DNA of 64,000 nucleotides from Shimia sp051201625 (GCF_051201625.1 NZ_CP179203.1:868001-932000); one strand, 5' to 3'; counted from the first letter of the stretch, positions 26,932-35,978 are shown. Program-made: numbers and translations. Notes: generated by a model from the sequence alone, not told the origin.

Positions 26932-27270
26932 TTACAGCGCGTCGGGACCGGACTCTCCGGTTCGAATTCGGATGGCTTGTTCGATAGGACTGACAAAGAT
27001 TTTTCCGTCTCCAATCTTGTCAGTCTTCGCAGCGTCAACGATCGCTTCAATCGCTCCATCCACCTGATCGTCGTCCAGTACAACCTCAATTTTGACTTTT
27101 GGAAGGAAATCTACGACATACTCGGCGCCACGATAGAGCTCGGTATGACCCTTTTGCCGGCCAAAGCCTTTGACCTCAATTACGCTCAGGCCTTGGATGC
27201 CAAAGTCTTGTAGCGCTTCTTTTACTTCATCAAGCTTGAACGGCTTGATGATCGCCTCAATCTTTTTCAT
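26932..27270 (-). CDS. glnB: Nitrogen regulatory protein P-II
   Basis: The 112-aa product is a complete PII protein: MKKIEAIIKPFKLDEVKEAL at the start, the T-loop GRQKGHTELYRGAEYVVDFLPK with the uridylylated Tyr, and DGKIFVSPIEQAIRIRTGE near the C-terminus. It senses ATP/ADP and 2-oxoglutarate and controls GlnE, NtrB and others. AGGAG precedes ATG 27270. The glnB-glnA order is the classical alphaproteobacterial arrangement. A dyad resembling an NtrC site lies about 130 bases upstream. Confidence 0.98.
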   Translation of the reverse strand: MKKIEAIIKPFKLDEVKEALQDFGIQGLSVIEVKGFGRQKGHTELYRGAEYVVDFLPKVKIEVVLDDDQVDGAIEAIVDAAKTDKIGDGKIFVSPIEQAIRIRTGESGPDAL

Positions 27271-27399
27271 CTCAGAGACTCCTATCCCAGTTCACTGAAA
27301 TCTCAGACCACTTTCGTCTTAGGGTCACAATTGAGTATGGTGATCGAAGGACAATCGACAAAACGATTCTGATGATAATGCTCACAAATTATGCGGAAT

Positions 27400-27414
27400 G
27401 CACAAAAATTGTGC
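27400..27414. promoter_or_regulatory. Possible NtrC-type binding dyad upstream of glnB
   Basis: GCACAA-AAA-TTGTGC is a perfect 6-bp inverted repeat with 3-base spacer and resembles the NtrC consensus (GCACCA-N3-TGGTGC) at ten of twelve arm positions. It sits about 130 bases before the glnB start and 27 bases before nnr, so it could serve either strand. The assignment is by resemblance and context only. Confidence 0.4.
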
Positions 27415-27440
27415 TGAATTGAATCGTGAAGGAGTAACAA

Positions 27441-29026
27441 GTGATTGAATTGCTGACTGCTGCCCAAATGCGCGCCGTCGAAATGACTTCTATCAAGTCG
27501 GGTGAGGTAACGGGGCTGCAACTGATGGAACGTGCTGGTTGCGCAGTGGTTGACAGCATTTTTGAATTCTGGCCGGAACTGGCCAGTTCGTCCTTTCGTG
27601 CAGTTATTCTGTGTGGCCCGGGGAACAACGGGGGGACGGTTTCGTGGTGGCGCGCTTGCTCAGGGAATGGGGTTGGGTGGTGAATGTGTTTCTCTACGGT
27701 GACCACACTAAACTGCCACCGGACGCCAGCAAAAACTTTGAGCTTTGGCATACTCTGGGAGAAGTCCGTGATACGGATATTCATGACCCTATTGACGATG
27801 TCCGTGAGGCAGATTTGGTAATTGATGCCGTGTTTGGGACAGGCCTCACCCGACTAGTCGAGGGAAAGTTAGCAGGACAGCTTGAGCAATTAATCGAAGT
27901 GTGTGGCACCTTAGGGAAGCATGTTGTGTCCATCGACTTGCCGACAGGTCTCTGTTCGGACAGCGGTAAAGCGATGGGAGCTGTCGTGAAGGCTGATTTG
28001 ACCGTAACGTTCCATGCTGCCAAGCTTGGGCATAAACTCGGTATGGGTGCGAGTTACTCCGGCAAACTGGCTGTAAAACCTATCGGTCTTGAGGACAAAG
28101 TCCAATATCACGAAAGTGGTGAGCAGCGCAGCCCGGCGGTGCCGTTGGTGGAGACCGTTCATTTAGTTGAGAAGCCAACGTTGCCCGGGAAAAAAAGTGG
28201 TGACCATAAATTTAATCACGGCCACGCGCTGATAATATCGGGTGGGATGGGCAAAACTGGTGCTGCCCGGCTTGCTGCGCGCGGTGCGCTACGAATTGGA
28301 GCTGGGTTGGTCACACTTGGTGTGCCACCGAGTGCTCAGGCGGAGGTGGCATGTCAGATCACGGCGCTGATGATGGATCGAATAGAGGGAAAAAAAGACT
28401 TAATTGCGATGCTCGAAGATGACCGGTTGACTGCTTTGTGCCTTGGGCCAGGCCTCGGGTTGGAACGAGCTCGCGAATTGGTGCCTGTCGTGCTTGGGGC
28501 AAGAAATATTAAACCCCGACGGACCGTGTTGGATGCTGATGCACTTTCGGCGTTTGCGGACGCACCGGAAGATCTTTTTCGCCAACTTCACGAGGACTGC
28601 ATTCTTACGCCGCATGCAGGCGAGTTCAGAAACCTTTTCCCAGATATTTACCAAAGCCTAATTGCACCACCTACAACTGAGTCTGCGTGCTCCAAGGTAG
28701 ATGCCACTCGAAGGGCGGCAAAGCGTGCTGGATGCACTGTTTTGTTTAAAGGAGCCGATACCGTTATTTCGACGCCCTCAGGGTCATGTTGTCTCCACGC
28801 GGCTCAATCTGAACGATGCGCGCCATGGCTGGCCACAGCTGGCTCGGGAGATGTGCTCGCTGGTTTTATCACTGGTCTTTTGGCAATGGGTGTTCCGCCA
28901 CTGCAGGCAGCGAAATCAGCGGTTTGGATTCATGTGCAATCTGCGCTGACGTTTGGACCAGGTCTAATTGCCGAGGATATTCCAGAGCTTCTTCCTGCGG
29001 TTTTCAGAGAATGGGCAGACGATTAA
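27441..29026 (+). pseudogene. nnr: Bifunctional NAD(P)H-hydrate repair enzyme, frameshifted
   Basis: The reading starts at GTG 27441 after AAGGAG and encodes the N-terminal epimerase domain (LLTAAQMRAVEM, GLQLMERAG, AVILCGPGNNGG). At a run of six G (27630-27635) the frame breaks: the expected DGFVVARLLREWGW continues one frame over and runs to 29026 through the C-terminal ADP-dependent dehydratase (LIISGGMGKTGAARLAARGAL, DADALSAF, CILTPHAGEF, TAGSGDVLAGFITGLLAMG). One missing base in the G run restores a normal ~530-aa protein. Either a homopolymer sequencing error, a slippage site, or a recent mutation. The enzyme repairs damaged NADHX/NADPHX and is normally kept. Confidence 0.85.
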
Positions 29027-29074
29027 ATTTTCGCTCGCATCCCGCTGGAAGCTTTGCTAAGAGGCGCAGAACGT

Positions 29075-29159
29075 GCGGGTGTGGCGGAATTGGTAGACGC
29101 ACCAGATTTAGGTTCTGGCGCCGCGAGGCGTGGGGGTTCGAGTCCCTTCACCCGCACCA
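29075..29159 (+). tRNA. tRNA-Leu (anticodon TAG)
   Basis: An 85-base cloverleaf: acceptor GCGGGTG pairs with CACCCGC, D-arm GCGGAATTGGTAGACGC typical of Leu, anticodon arm CCAGATTTAGGTTCTGG with TAG, long variable arm, T-arm GGGGGTTCGAGTCCC, and encoded CCA. An integrase remnant lies about 400 bases downstream. Confidence 0.97.
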
Positions 29160-29565
29160 TTTTCCCACCAAAAAATGAGTAAGATTACAGAGTTACAGGA
29201 AAAACACTTCCTCGCCCCCACAATCAGCACCCCAAGGACTTTGCTGTGAACACGTTGGAGGTGATCGAGTGTACGATTATAGCCTCTAAGCCCATGAAGA
29301 AGTAAAGTAATGCTGTCTTTAATAAACACCTTCATGTGCCGTAAGTTATAGAATTAGTTGAAGTTAGAGTTGTTGTTTGCTTCCAGTGATCGCATCAGTA
29401 GTCATTTCATGCCAAAGTCATTTGAGCAACTGCCAACCTAAAGATGCTGTGCCGGGTTTGGTTGGAACACAATTACGTCGGTCACTCCTTAAGGTTCATA
29501 TTCATCGCTCATGACCACGCCGCGCTCAGCTTGACGACGCTGCCCGCGATTCCCTGTCAACATGG
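29160..29565. other. Intergenic after tRNA-Leu, no gene recognised
   Basis: About 400 bases between the tRNA and the integrase scar. No intact frame with family resemblance. I could not find a second copy of the tRNA 3' end that would mark an attachment site. Confidence 0.35.
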
Positions 29566-29699
29566 TCATGCCATGAAGGGAATGCGCTTCTCAATCAGGT
29601 CTGAGCGTTGATAGGCCCGCTCAACTACATTGCCGACAACGTGGCCCAATGCAGCTTTGGCTAGTGAGCCCTTCTGCCCAATACACTGGTGACAACATA
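29566..29699 (-). pseudogene. Tyrosine-recombinase (phage-type integrase) C-terminal remnant
   Basis: The minus strand reads GQKGSLAKAALGHVVGN and continues VVERAYQRSDLIEKRIPFMA before a TGA at 29566. The pattern A-x-x-H-V-V-x-N-x-V-E-x-A-Y-x-R-x-D-x-x-E-K-R is the typical end of P4-type integrases (the conserved Tyr region lies in AY-R). Nothing upstream keeps the frame, so only the tail survives. With the tRNA-Leu next door it marks a former integration event. Confidence 0.65.
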
Positions 29700-29812
29700 G
29701 AATTGCGAGGCTCTGAGGCTCTAGGTCTCTGACCTTCTGAATTACCTTTATCTATCGTTATCAGTGACCGTCGCGGACTTTTGGTGCATATTGCGATAAT
29801 CTTGTTGAACTT

Positions 29813-30226
29813 TTAGTCAACAACGATTTGATGCACCTCTATCACATTGCCATCTGGATCATAAAAGAACACCTGATGCCAACCTTTGACTGCATTACTA
29901 CCCCAGTCTGAGTAAGGAACGCCCTGATCGTCTAGGTGTCTCATGAACTCCTCGATATCATCTGTTCGGTAAGCGATGTGTCCTCGCTCAAGAGGGTTCA
30001 CTACTTGGCCTGACTTAAAGGAGTTCAAGACGTCTTTTGGCGTCAAATGCATTTGGATTGCCCCATCCGTAACAAATGACACATCCCCCACCAAACCCTT
30101 GTCTTTATTCAAAGGAGGCAATTCAGCTTGGTCTTCATCACCAAGAGTAAGGACATCTCGATAGAAACGATCCATCTCTTTAACATTGGTGGAGCACAGG
30201 TTTATATGATGGAGTCGAAGTTTCAT
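29813..30226 (-). CDS. VOC-family (glyoxalase/bleomycin-resistance fold) protein
   Basis: The 137-aa product starts MKLRLHHINLCSTNVKEMDRFYRDVLTL and has the paired beta-alpha-beta-beta-beta modules of the vicinal oxygen chelate fold, with candidate metal ligands in HHINL, GHIAYRTDDIEEF and the C-terminal DPDGNVIEVHQI (Glu). Family members include glyoxalases, dioxygenases and resistance proteins; the activity here is unknown. An in-frame upstream start at 30259 is less likely. It sits between two mobile-element scars, so it may be accessory. Confidence 0.88.
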   Translation of the reverse strand: MKLRLHHINLCSTNVKEMDRFYRDVLTLGDEDQAELPPLNKDKGLVGDVSFVTDGAIQMHLTPKDVLNSFKSGQVVNPLERGHIAYRTDDIEEFMRHLDDQGVPYSDWGSNAVKGWHQVFFYDPDGNVIEVHQIVVD

Positions 30227-30495
30227 ATCACAAGGTTGACGTAGCCGAGGCAGCAACACAAGTTAAACGTAATGCAGCTGTTGGTAAACTGGCTGCTTTA
30301 GTCACTGGGTGAGCCTTGTTTAAAATACCCAAGCTCTGCAGCCTAAAATGGAAAAAGCTAGTTTTTTGAAAGCGGCAGAAAAGGCCAGAGACCAATCGAT
30401 TCAACACCTCACAGGACCTTAGATTGGGTTTGTATCAACTTAAAATAACGTTCCCTACATGTGATCAGCCCCACCTGAGTGATCCAGTTTGAATG
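30227..30495. other. Intergenic with the outer end of a lost insertion sequence
   Basis: No gene. The stretch near 30460-30495 (TGATCAGCCCCACCTGAGTGATCC and neighbours, described without its full text) continues directly past the transposase stop and probably represents the end of the same element. The rest is unassigned. Confidence 0.35.
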
Positions 30496-30570
30496 TTAGT
30501 GGATGATTGGCCACGATTTCATCGGGATGATGACGTCCGGGGCCGGTGGGCGATAGCCCGGGGCACTGTA
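30496..30570 (-). pseudogene. Transposase C-terminal remnant (IS3/IS481-type integrase core)
   Basis: The minus strand reads SAPGYRPPAPDVIIPMKSW-PIIH-stop. This is the recognisable tail of rve-type transposases (typically ...RPHSALGYRPPAPE...). Only about 24 codons remain. The scar lies between the VOC protein and the Tat-exported protein, marking another decayed element in the tRNA-Leu region. Confidence 0.6.
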
Positions 30571-30674
30571 GCTTGTTTCTGAGCGCTGCCGCCCAGAACC
30601 CAAAATGCTTGACAAGTGAGCGTAATCAGTTGCTACAAATGCCGTGCGGCAAGCCACTTGAGGAACGTCTAGTC

Positions 30675-31298
30675 ATGGATATTAAAAGGCGACGAGTGAT
30701 CGCCGGATTAGCCACCGCGATTGCTGGTAAGCTCATTCCTGTAACTAGCGCAAAAGGGGCGCCAACAATGACCGATCCTGCACTGATCAAGAAGCTAGAC
30801 ACCGTCTTCAATGCACACATGGAAGCTGAATTGGCGGGCGATCTCGACAAGACACTAGCGACCATGACATCCAATCCGCATCTGGTGAACATTCCAACGA
30901 TGGTGGGCGGCCAAGGGCCTGGCGCAGTGCGGACGTTTTACGCCAAGCGGTTGATCGGCCAGTTCTTCCCGCCCGACGTGACCTTTGAGACTATTTCTCG
31001 CACCTACAGCGAGGAGCGCTTGATCGACGAGCTTATCATTTCTTTCACCCACACGACCGCAATCGACTGGATGCTTCCAGGCGTCGAGCCAACCGGCAAG
31101 CGGGTCGAGGTTGTCTTCGTCGTGATCGTCGGTATCGAAGGCGACAAGGTCTCCTACGAGCATATCATGTGGGATCAGGCTAATGTTCTGGTTCAGCTTG
31201 ACCTACTGGATCCTACCGGCCTGCCGGTCACCGGCGCGGGGGCGGCGGCAAAGCTTCGGAATCCTTCATTGCCCGACCCATTCTTCAACGAAGGCTAA
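30675..31298 (+). CDS. Tat-exported NTF2/SnoaL-like protein
   Basis: The 207-aa product starts MDIKRRRVIAGLATAIAG, a twin-arginine-type signal, and continues with an NTF2-like domain (LIKKLDTVFNAHMEAELAGDLDKTLATM; VEVVFVVIVGIEGDKVSYEHIMWDQANVLVQL). This fold is a versatile small-molecule-binding or isomerase scaffold; function unknown. ATG 30675 follows GAGGAACG; an earlier in-frame start at 30546 runs through mobile-element scar sequence. By eye it is richer in G+C at third positions than its surroundings, consistent with acquisition. Confidence 0.75.
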   Translation: MDIKRRRVIAGLATAIAGKLIPVTSAKGAPTMTDPALIKKLDTVFNAHMEAELAGDLDKTLATMTSNPHLVNIPTMVGGQGPGAVRTFYAKRLIGQFFPPDVTFETISRTYSEERLIDELIISFTHTTAIDWMLPGVEPTGKRVEVVFVVIVGIEGDKVSYEHIMWDQANVLVQLDLLDPTGLPVTGAGAAAKLRNPSLPDPFFNEG

Positions 31299-31564
31299 GG
31301 AAGGCATAGCGAACCACAACTGAAGAAGCACAGACAAGACAGTTCGCAATTGAAGTTTCGGCTACAGCATCGTTCAGCACAAAAAAATGGTGGGTAAAAA
31401 TAATCCCCAAGTTTAACTGAAAAATATGAAATTGTATCATCCATAAGAACGACAGGATTTGGAGACTATTTAGGGTTTTTAATTCTTCACTGTTGTCGGA
31501 CTACTTGTTTGATGTGCCTCACGCTCAATAGCTTCAAGGCGTTGTAGACCCATTTCACAACGTC

Positions 31565-32269
31565 TTATGTGATACCCATCAATTGTTCCTTTAAGGATAT
31601 ATTGGCCCGAGCTTGTTCTGCTGTACCCGACCAAAATAGGTTGCCAGCCTCCAGCGCGCTAACATCGTCTGCAACACTAAATGCGCGTTCAGTATTTTGT
31701 TCGACAAGCAGTATACCGATACTTTCGCTTTTTAATTTCTTGAGAACTTCATAACACTCATCAACAACTTTAGGCATAAGGCCGAGAGATAGTTCGTCAA
31801 CGATCAGAATTTTTGGCCGAGAGATTAGAGCCCGCCCCATAGCAAGCATTTGCTGTTCGCCTCCAGAAAGTGATCCAGCAGCCTGTGTTTGGCGCTCGTA
31901 TAATCTCGGGAAGAACTCGTAAACCATGTCAATTCCAGAGTTCATAATGCTGGTAGATACAATATGACCGCCAACCATCAAATTTTCGCGTACGTTCAAG
32001 TCTGGAAAAATGCGCCGGCCTTCGGGAACAATCGCAAGACCTGCAGAGATGCGTTTTTCGATCCGCTCGTTTGAAATTTGTAGGTTGTCCATCACGATGG
32101 ACCCAGACTTCTGCTCTACTAGCCCCATCAGACACATGAGGGTTGAAGACTTTCCTGCGCCGTTTGCACCAACCAATGCGTGTATTTTGCCTGCTTCGAC
32201 CGAGAAGGAAAATTCGCGCACGGCGATTATGTCGCCATAACCGGCAGATAGATCATTGACTTGCAGCAT
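31565..32269 (-). CDS. livF: Branched-chain-type ABC transporter ATPase (LivF)
   Basis: The 234-aa product is a complete LivF-type ATPase: Walker A GANGAGKSS, Q-loop, LNVRENLMVGGH, signature LSGGEQQMLAMGRAL, Walker B ILIVDELSLGLMP and the switch His region (VEQN in place of His, typical of LivF). It powers import with LivG. Its start overlaps the livG end by 17 bases. Last gene of the operon. Confidence 0.94.
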   Translation of the reverse strand: MLQVNDLSAGYGDIIAVREFSFSVEAGKIHALVGANGAGKSSTLMCLMGLVEQKSGSIVMDNLQISNERIEKRISAGLAIVPEGRRIFPDLNVRENLMVGGHIVSTSIMNSGIDMVYEFFPRLYERQTQAAGSLSGGEQQMLAMGRALISRPKILIVDELSLGLMPKVVDECYEVLKKLKSESIGILLVEQNTERAFSVADDVSALEAGNLFWSGTAEQARANISLKEQLMGIT

Positions 32270-33023
32270 CGAAATATTCGCCTCCTAAATAGGCCTGAAC
32301 AACATCAGCACGCGCCATAATTTCTGCGGTAGGACCGAAAGCCAATGAGCGGCCCTGATCTTGAACGTAAACCTTCGGACAAATACGCATGACTTCGCGC
32401 AGGTTGTGTTCGATCAGCAAGATCGTCAGTCCATCCAAGTTTAGATTTTTGATCAAGTCTGCCAAAGCTTTTGCCTCAGATTGGTTCAATCCGGCCAGTG
32501 GTTCATCCAACAACAGCAATTTGGGACTCAAAGCCATGGCGCGGGCTACCTCAAGCCGTTTGAGATATCCAAGTGGCAATTTTGCGGGTTCTTGGTCAGC
32601 GACCTCGCCCAAGCCAACCTGTGACAATAATTCTAGTGCGCGATTGTTTTCGGACTGGCGCTCGTAGGACAGCATGGCTGTGAAAGGGTTGTCAGTTTTT
32701 GCTGCTCCGCATGCAAGTGCAACGTTTTCCAGCAAAGTCATTGCACGTAGAGGTTGCACTATTTGCTGTGCCAGTGCCAATCCGCTTCGGATACGCTGAT
32801 TCACTGCCATCCCAGCAAGGTCATTACCCGTAAGCAAAACTTGACCTTCGTTTGCCTTGACCATGCCGGTGATCACTCGCATCAAAGTGGTTTTGCCCGC
32901 GCCGTTTGGGCCAACAAATCCAATCAATTCTCCCTGTTTGATTGTCAATGATGCCTGGTTTACCGCTACCACACCGCCAAAGCGAACTGTGACGTCCCGG
33001 ACTTCGAGCACTGTTGTTGTCAT
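32253..33023 (-). CDS. livG: Branched-chain-type ABC transporter ATPase (LivG)
   Basis: The 256-aa product has Walker A GPNGAGKTT, signature region LPLGYLKRLEVARAMAL (a divergent signature without the usual LSGG), Walker B LLLLDEPLAGLN, and switch IEHNLREVMRIC, with the LivG-type C-terminal tail YLGGEYFDAA. It overlaps livM by four bases (ATGA). Confidence 0.94.
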   Translation of the reverse strand: MTTTVLEVRDVTVRFGGVVAVNQASLTIKQGELIGFVGPNGAGKTTLMRVITGMVKANEGQVLLTGNDLAGMAVNQRIRSGLALAQQIVQPLRAMTLLENVALACGAAKTDNPFTAMLSYERQSENNRALELLSQVGLGEVADQEPAKLPLGYLKRLEVARAMALSPKLLLLDEPLAGLNQSEAKALADLIKNLNLDGLTILLIEHNLREVMRICPKVYVQDQGRSLAFGPTAEIMARADVVQAYLGGEYFDAASQ

Positions 33024-33868
33024 GATGTGCTCCGCAATCTCTTGATCCAGCGTGAAACGATCCCAGCAAGCCCATCAGGTGCCCATCTCATCATACAAAA
33101 CAAAAGCCCCCCATAGACTAGAATTTTGAAATCATTCACAAACTGAAACAGCAGTGGCATCACACTCAGGAATGCAGCAGCAACAGCGACGCCCCAGACC
33201 GACCCGATGCCACCAACAATGACCATCGCCAGTACTGTGACGGATTCTACAAAACCAAAACTGTCTGGGCCAACGAAACGAAAATGTTGTGTGTAAAGCG
33301 CACCGGCAATACCTGCGGTGGATGTCCCAACCACAAAGGCGATTAATTTGTATTTAGAAACGTCTATTCCCAGCACACGCGAGATATCTTCGTTGTCGGC
33401 GATCGAAGCAAAGACATAGCCCATCCAGGATCGTTTTACCGCAAGGGAGAACATAGCAAATACTGCAGCCAGGCCCAAACAGATATACATGAATCCAATG
33501 CGGCCAAAGGGTGACCCGCGAATGCCCGAAATCCCAATTTCTCCACCAAGGAATTCCTGTTGCCGAACCAATCCAACGAATAGAAAAACAACGCCCATCG
33601 TCGTGATCGCAAGAAAATCGTGACGGACACGCAGGCTCGCGAAACCGACCAAGATACCTAGCAGCCCCGCAAAAGTACCAGCAAATGGAATAGTGAAAAG
33701 AAACGGAAAGCCCGCTTTTAACATGACAGCGGATGTATAAGCACCAACACCCATAAATGCCGCATGTCCGAGGCTGATTTGGCCGCAAAATCCAGTGATG
33801 AAATTTAGGCTCAACGCAAACAGGATGCTAATGGCCATCGTCGTAATCAGGGTAATTTCATATGCCAT
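33020..33868 (-). CDS. livM: Branched-chain-type ABC transporter permease (LivM)
   Basis: The 282-aa product is a membrane protein with about eight helices, the LivM opening FALSLNFITGFCGQISLGHAAFMGVGAYTSA, and the coupling-loop region GIDVSKYKLIAFVVGTSTAGIAGALYTQH. Together with LivH it forms the channel. The livH stop and livM start abut directly (TAGATG), giving coupled translation. Confidence 0.94.
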   Translation of the reverse strand: MAYEITLITTMAISILFALSLNFITGFCGQISLGHAAFMGVGAYTSAVMLKAGFPFLFTIPFAGTFAGLLGILVGFASLRVRHDFLAITTMGVVFLFVGLVRQQEFLGGEIGISGIRGSPFGRIGFMYICLGLAAVFAMFSLAVKRSWMGYVFASIADNEDISRVLGIDVSKYKLIAFVVGTSTAGIAGALYTQHFRFVGPDSFGFVESVTVLAMVIVGGIGSVWGVAVAAAFLSVMPLLFQFVNDFKILVYGGLLFCMMRWAPDGLAGIVSRWIKRLRSTS

Positions 33869-34732
33869 CTATTTTGCCCCCAATAGCCCTTGTGGGCGTA
33901 TCATCAGAACAACAATTAGAAACGCAAAAGCCAGCGCGTCGCGGTCAAGTAAATGACCAATGTAAATCGTACCAAATGATTCAATTATTCCGATGGCCAT
34001 TGCCGCTATCAGCGTGCCTCGAATACTACCAAGACCGCCTAGAACGATGATTGCCAAAGCTTTGTAGGACGCCACGCTGCCCATAGAAGGCTCCACCAGA
34101 TTATTGAGCATAGCGACAAATACACCTGCAGCCGCAGCCAGTGCAGAGCCGATGAAAAAATTCATGTAACGTACGTTTTGTGTATTGATGCCAAAAGCGC
34201 GTGCCATATCAGGATCGGTGACCGTTGCGCGCCAGGACACGCCGAGACGTGTGGCGGCGGCAAACCAACCCAAAATTACCAACATGACAACAGACAGCGC
34301 TATCACCAAAGCTTCGCCGTATTTCAAAAAAAATCCGCCAAACAATTCGAAATACCCTTGCATGGGCGGGTTAGTGTAGGACAGTCCGTAGGGCCCAAAA
34401 ATGATGCGGAAAATCTCTTCCGAGGCGATAAACAGGGCGATCGATGCGATTAGTGAGATGAACGGTGGCTTTGACAGCAAAGGTTCATACGCCAACTTAT
34501 AGACCGCGATGCCGACAAACCCAACGACGATCATGGCGACTGCTGTTGCCAGCAGAAAGCTGCCTGTTGCGTTGGTTATTATGACACCAAGATAACCGCC
34601 TAGCGTGAACAAGGCGGCGTGTGCGACGTGCAATATCCGCAGTAAACCGTAAACCAGTGTCAGACCTAGGGCGATCAGTGCGTAGATACTACCCTGCACG
34701 ATGCCTTGGAAAAACAGTTCGAGATACAACAT
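33869..34732 (-). CDS. livH: Branched-chain-type ABC transporter permease (LivH)
   Basis: The 287-aa product has about eight membrane helices with the LivH start FFQGIVQGSIYALIALGLTLVYGLLRILHVAHAAL and the conserved IVLGGLGSIRGTLIAAMAIG segment near the C-terminus. It lies 100 bases downstream of the binding-protein gene, and a 13-bp hairpin occupies that gap. Confidence 0.94.
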   Translation of the reverse strand: MLYLELFFQGIVQGSIYALIALGLTLVYGLLRILHVAHAALFTLGGYLGVIITNATGSFLLATAVAMIVVGFVGIAVYKLAYEPLLSKPPFISLIASIALFIASEEIFRIIFGPYGLSYTNPPMQGYFELFGGFFLKYGEALVIALSVVMLVILGWFAAATRLGVSWRATVTDPDMARAFGINTQNVRYMNFFIGSALAAAAGVFVAMLNNLVEPSMGSVASYKALAIIVLGGLGSIRGTLIAAMAIGIIESFGTIYIGHLLDRDALAFAFLIVVLMIRPQGLLGAK

Positions 34733-34786
34733 TTTGGCAGTCCGTGTTTGGTATTTTTAGTTGTAAAATCTGCACATAAAGCAAAA

Positions 34787-34823
34787 GAAAATTGCGCCAC
34801 CTAACCTTAATTAAGTGACGCAA
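34787..34823 (-). terminator. Hairpin between binding-protein and permease genes (attenuator-like)
   Basis: TTGCGTCACTTAA (minus strand) pairs with TTAGGTGGCGCAA through a 13-bp stem including two G-U pairs and a 6-base loop; ATTTTC follows. Being weakly T-rich, it could partly terminate or stabilise the upstream mRNA so that the binding protein is made in excess over LivHMGF. Confidence 0.65.
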
Positions 34824-34832
34824 TTTCAATAC

Positions 34833-35978
34833 TTACTCTGTTGGAGGGGCCAGCAGAGCGGCATCATGAATGACCGAATGGTGATGCCATTGACCATCCT
34901 TAACAACCTGTACCTGAACCGATTTTTGAACCTCGCCTAAGCCGTTGAATGAAATCTCGCCTGTCGAAGCTGTCAGTTGTGTGCCCGCGATTGCATCACG
35001 CAGAGCTGCTTTGTCCGCATCGCCGGATGATTGCAATGCCGCCGCTAGAACTTTGATCGCTGTATGGGCCGACGCAGCAACCATGTCCGTTTTGTTCCCA
35101 GACTTTGCCTCGAATGCAGTTATAAAGTCTTGTGTTTCGACAGCGGTTGAGTCGCGATCTAGCGACGTCGTAATGATCGTCCCCTCTGCAGCTGGTCCGG
35201 CAATATCAATGAACTTTTGCGAGTCGTATCCTTCCTGGCCAATTATAGTTGTATTGATCCCTGCAGCACGCAGTTGGCTAACCAATGGCCCTGCAGTAAA
35301 GAAATAGCCGGTGGCATAGATAACATCCGGGTTGTCAGCGCGGATTTTTGACACAATCGGCCCGAACTGACGATCTTTTATGCTGTACTCATATTCGCCG
35401 ACAATCTCGATCCCGTAGTTTGCTGAAACCTCTTTGAACCCAGCGACTAGCGATTTACCAAAGTCATTTTGTAGGGTGACAACCACCGCTTTTTTCAAGC
35501 CAAGCATTTCACCAGCTAATTTCGCACCGGCACGACCCTGCACTTCCCCAACAAACGATGTGCGGAATACGTAATCGCCCGCACGTGTGATGTCAGGATG
35601 AATGGCATACGCCGAGATGTATGGAACACCTGACTCTTGAAAAATTCCGGCAGCGGCTCGGGTTGCCCCAGAGTAGCTGCCAGAGACTGCGGCAACAACG
35701 TTGTCGCTCTCGATTAGTTTTTGCGCAATTGGCACGGCTTCTTTTGGCGACGCCTGGTCATCGTAAACCACCAATTCCATCATATTACCATTAATTCCAC
35801 CAGCAGTATTGATCTGTTCCACGGCAAGCTCGGCACCGTTCAAAGCGGATGTTCCATCCGCAGCTGCGAACCCTGTCAGTGGAACATTAAATCCAACCTT
35901 GATGTTATCAGCGATGCTTGACGATGCGATGGAAGCAAGACAGATGGTTGCCGTCATTAGTTTTAATTTTATTTTCAT
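34833..35978 (-). CDS. livK: Branched-chain-type ABC transporter substrate-binding protein
   Basis: The 381-aa product has a signal peptide (cleavage near SIA-DNIKVGFN) and a type I periplasmic-binding fold: VGFNVPLTGFAAADGTSALNGAELAVEQIN, GGINGNMMELVVYDDQASPKEAVPIAQKLI, AVSGSYSGATRAAAGIFQ and KAVVVTLQNDFGKSLVAGF. Family members bind branched-chain amino acids, amides, urea or aromatic acids; the ligand cannot be read. First gene of the livKHMGF operon; CTCCCT-complement GGGAGAACG precedes its ATG. Confidence 0.92.
   Translation of the reverse strand: MKIKLKLMTATICLASIASSSIADNIKVGFNVPLTGFAAADGTSALNGAELAVEQINTAGGINGNMMELVVYDDQASPKEAVPIAQKLIESDNVVAAVSGSYSGATRAAAGIFQESGVPYISAYAIHPDITRAGDYVFRTSFVGEVQGRAGAKLAGEMLGLKKAVVVTLQNDFGKSLVAGFKEVSANYGIEIVGEYEYSIKDRQFGPIVSKIRADNPDVIYATGYFFTAGPLVSQLRAAGINTTIIGQEGYDSQKFIDIAGPAAEGTIITTSLDRDSTAVETQDFITAFEAKSGNKTDMVAASAHTAIKVLAAALQSSGDADKAALRDAIAGTQLTASTGEISFNGLGEVQKSVQVQVVKDGQWHHHSVIHDAALLAPPTE

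Noticed and set aside
29108..29335. 75-codon minus-strand frame across tRNA-Leu
   Set aside because: It is read through the tRNA and ends in the typical RTRTPTPRGART pseudo-protein produced by antisense tRNA-Leu.
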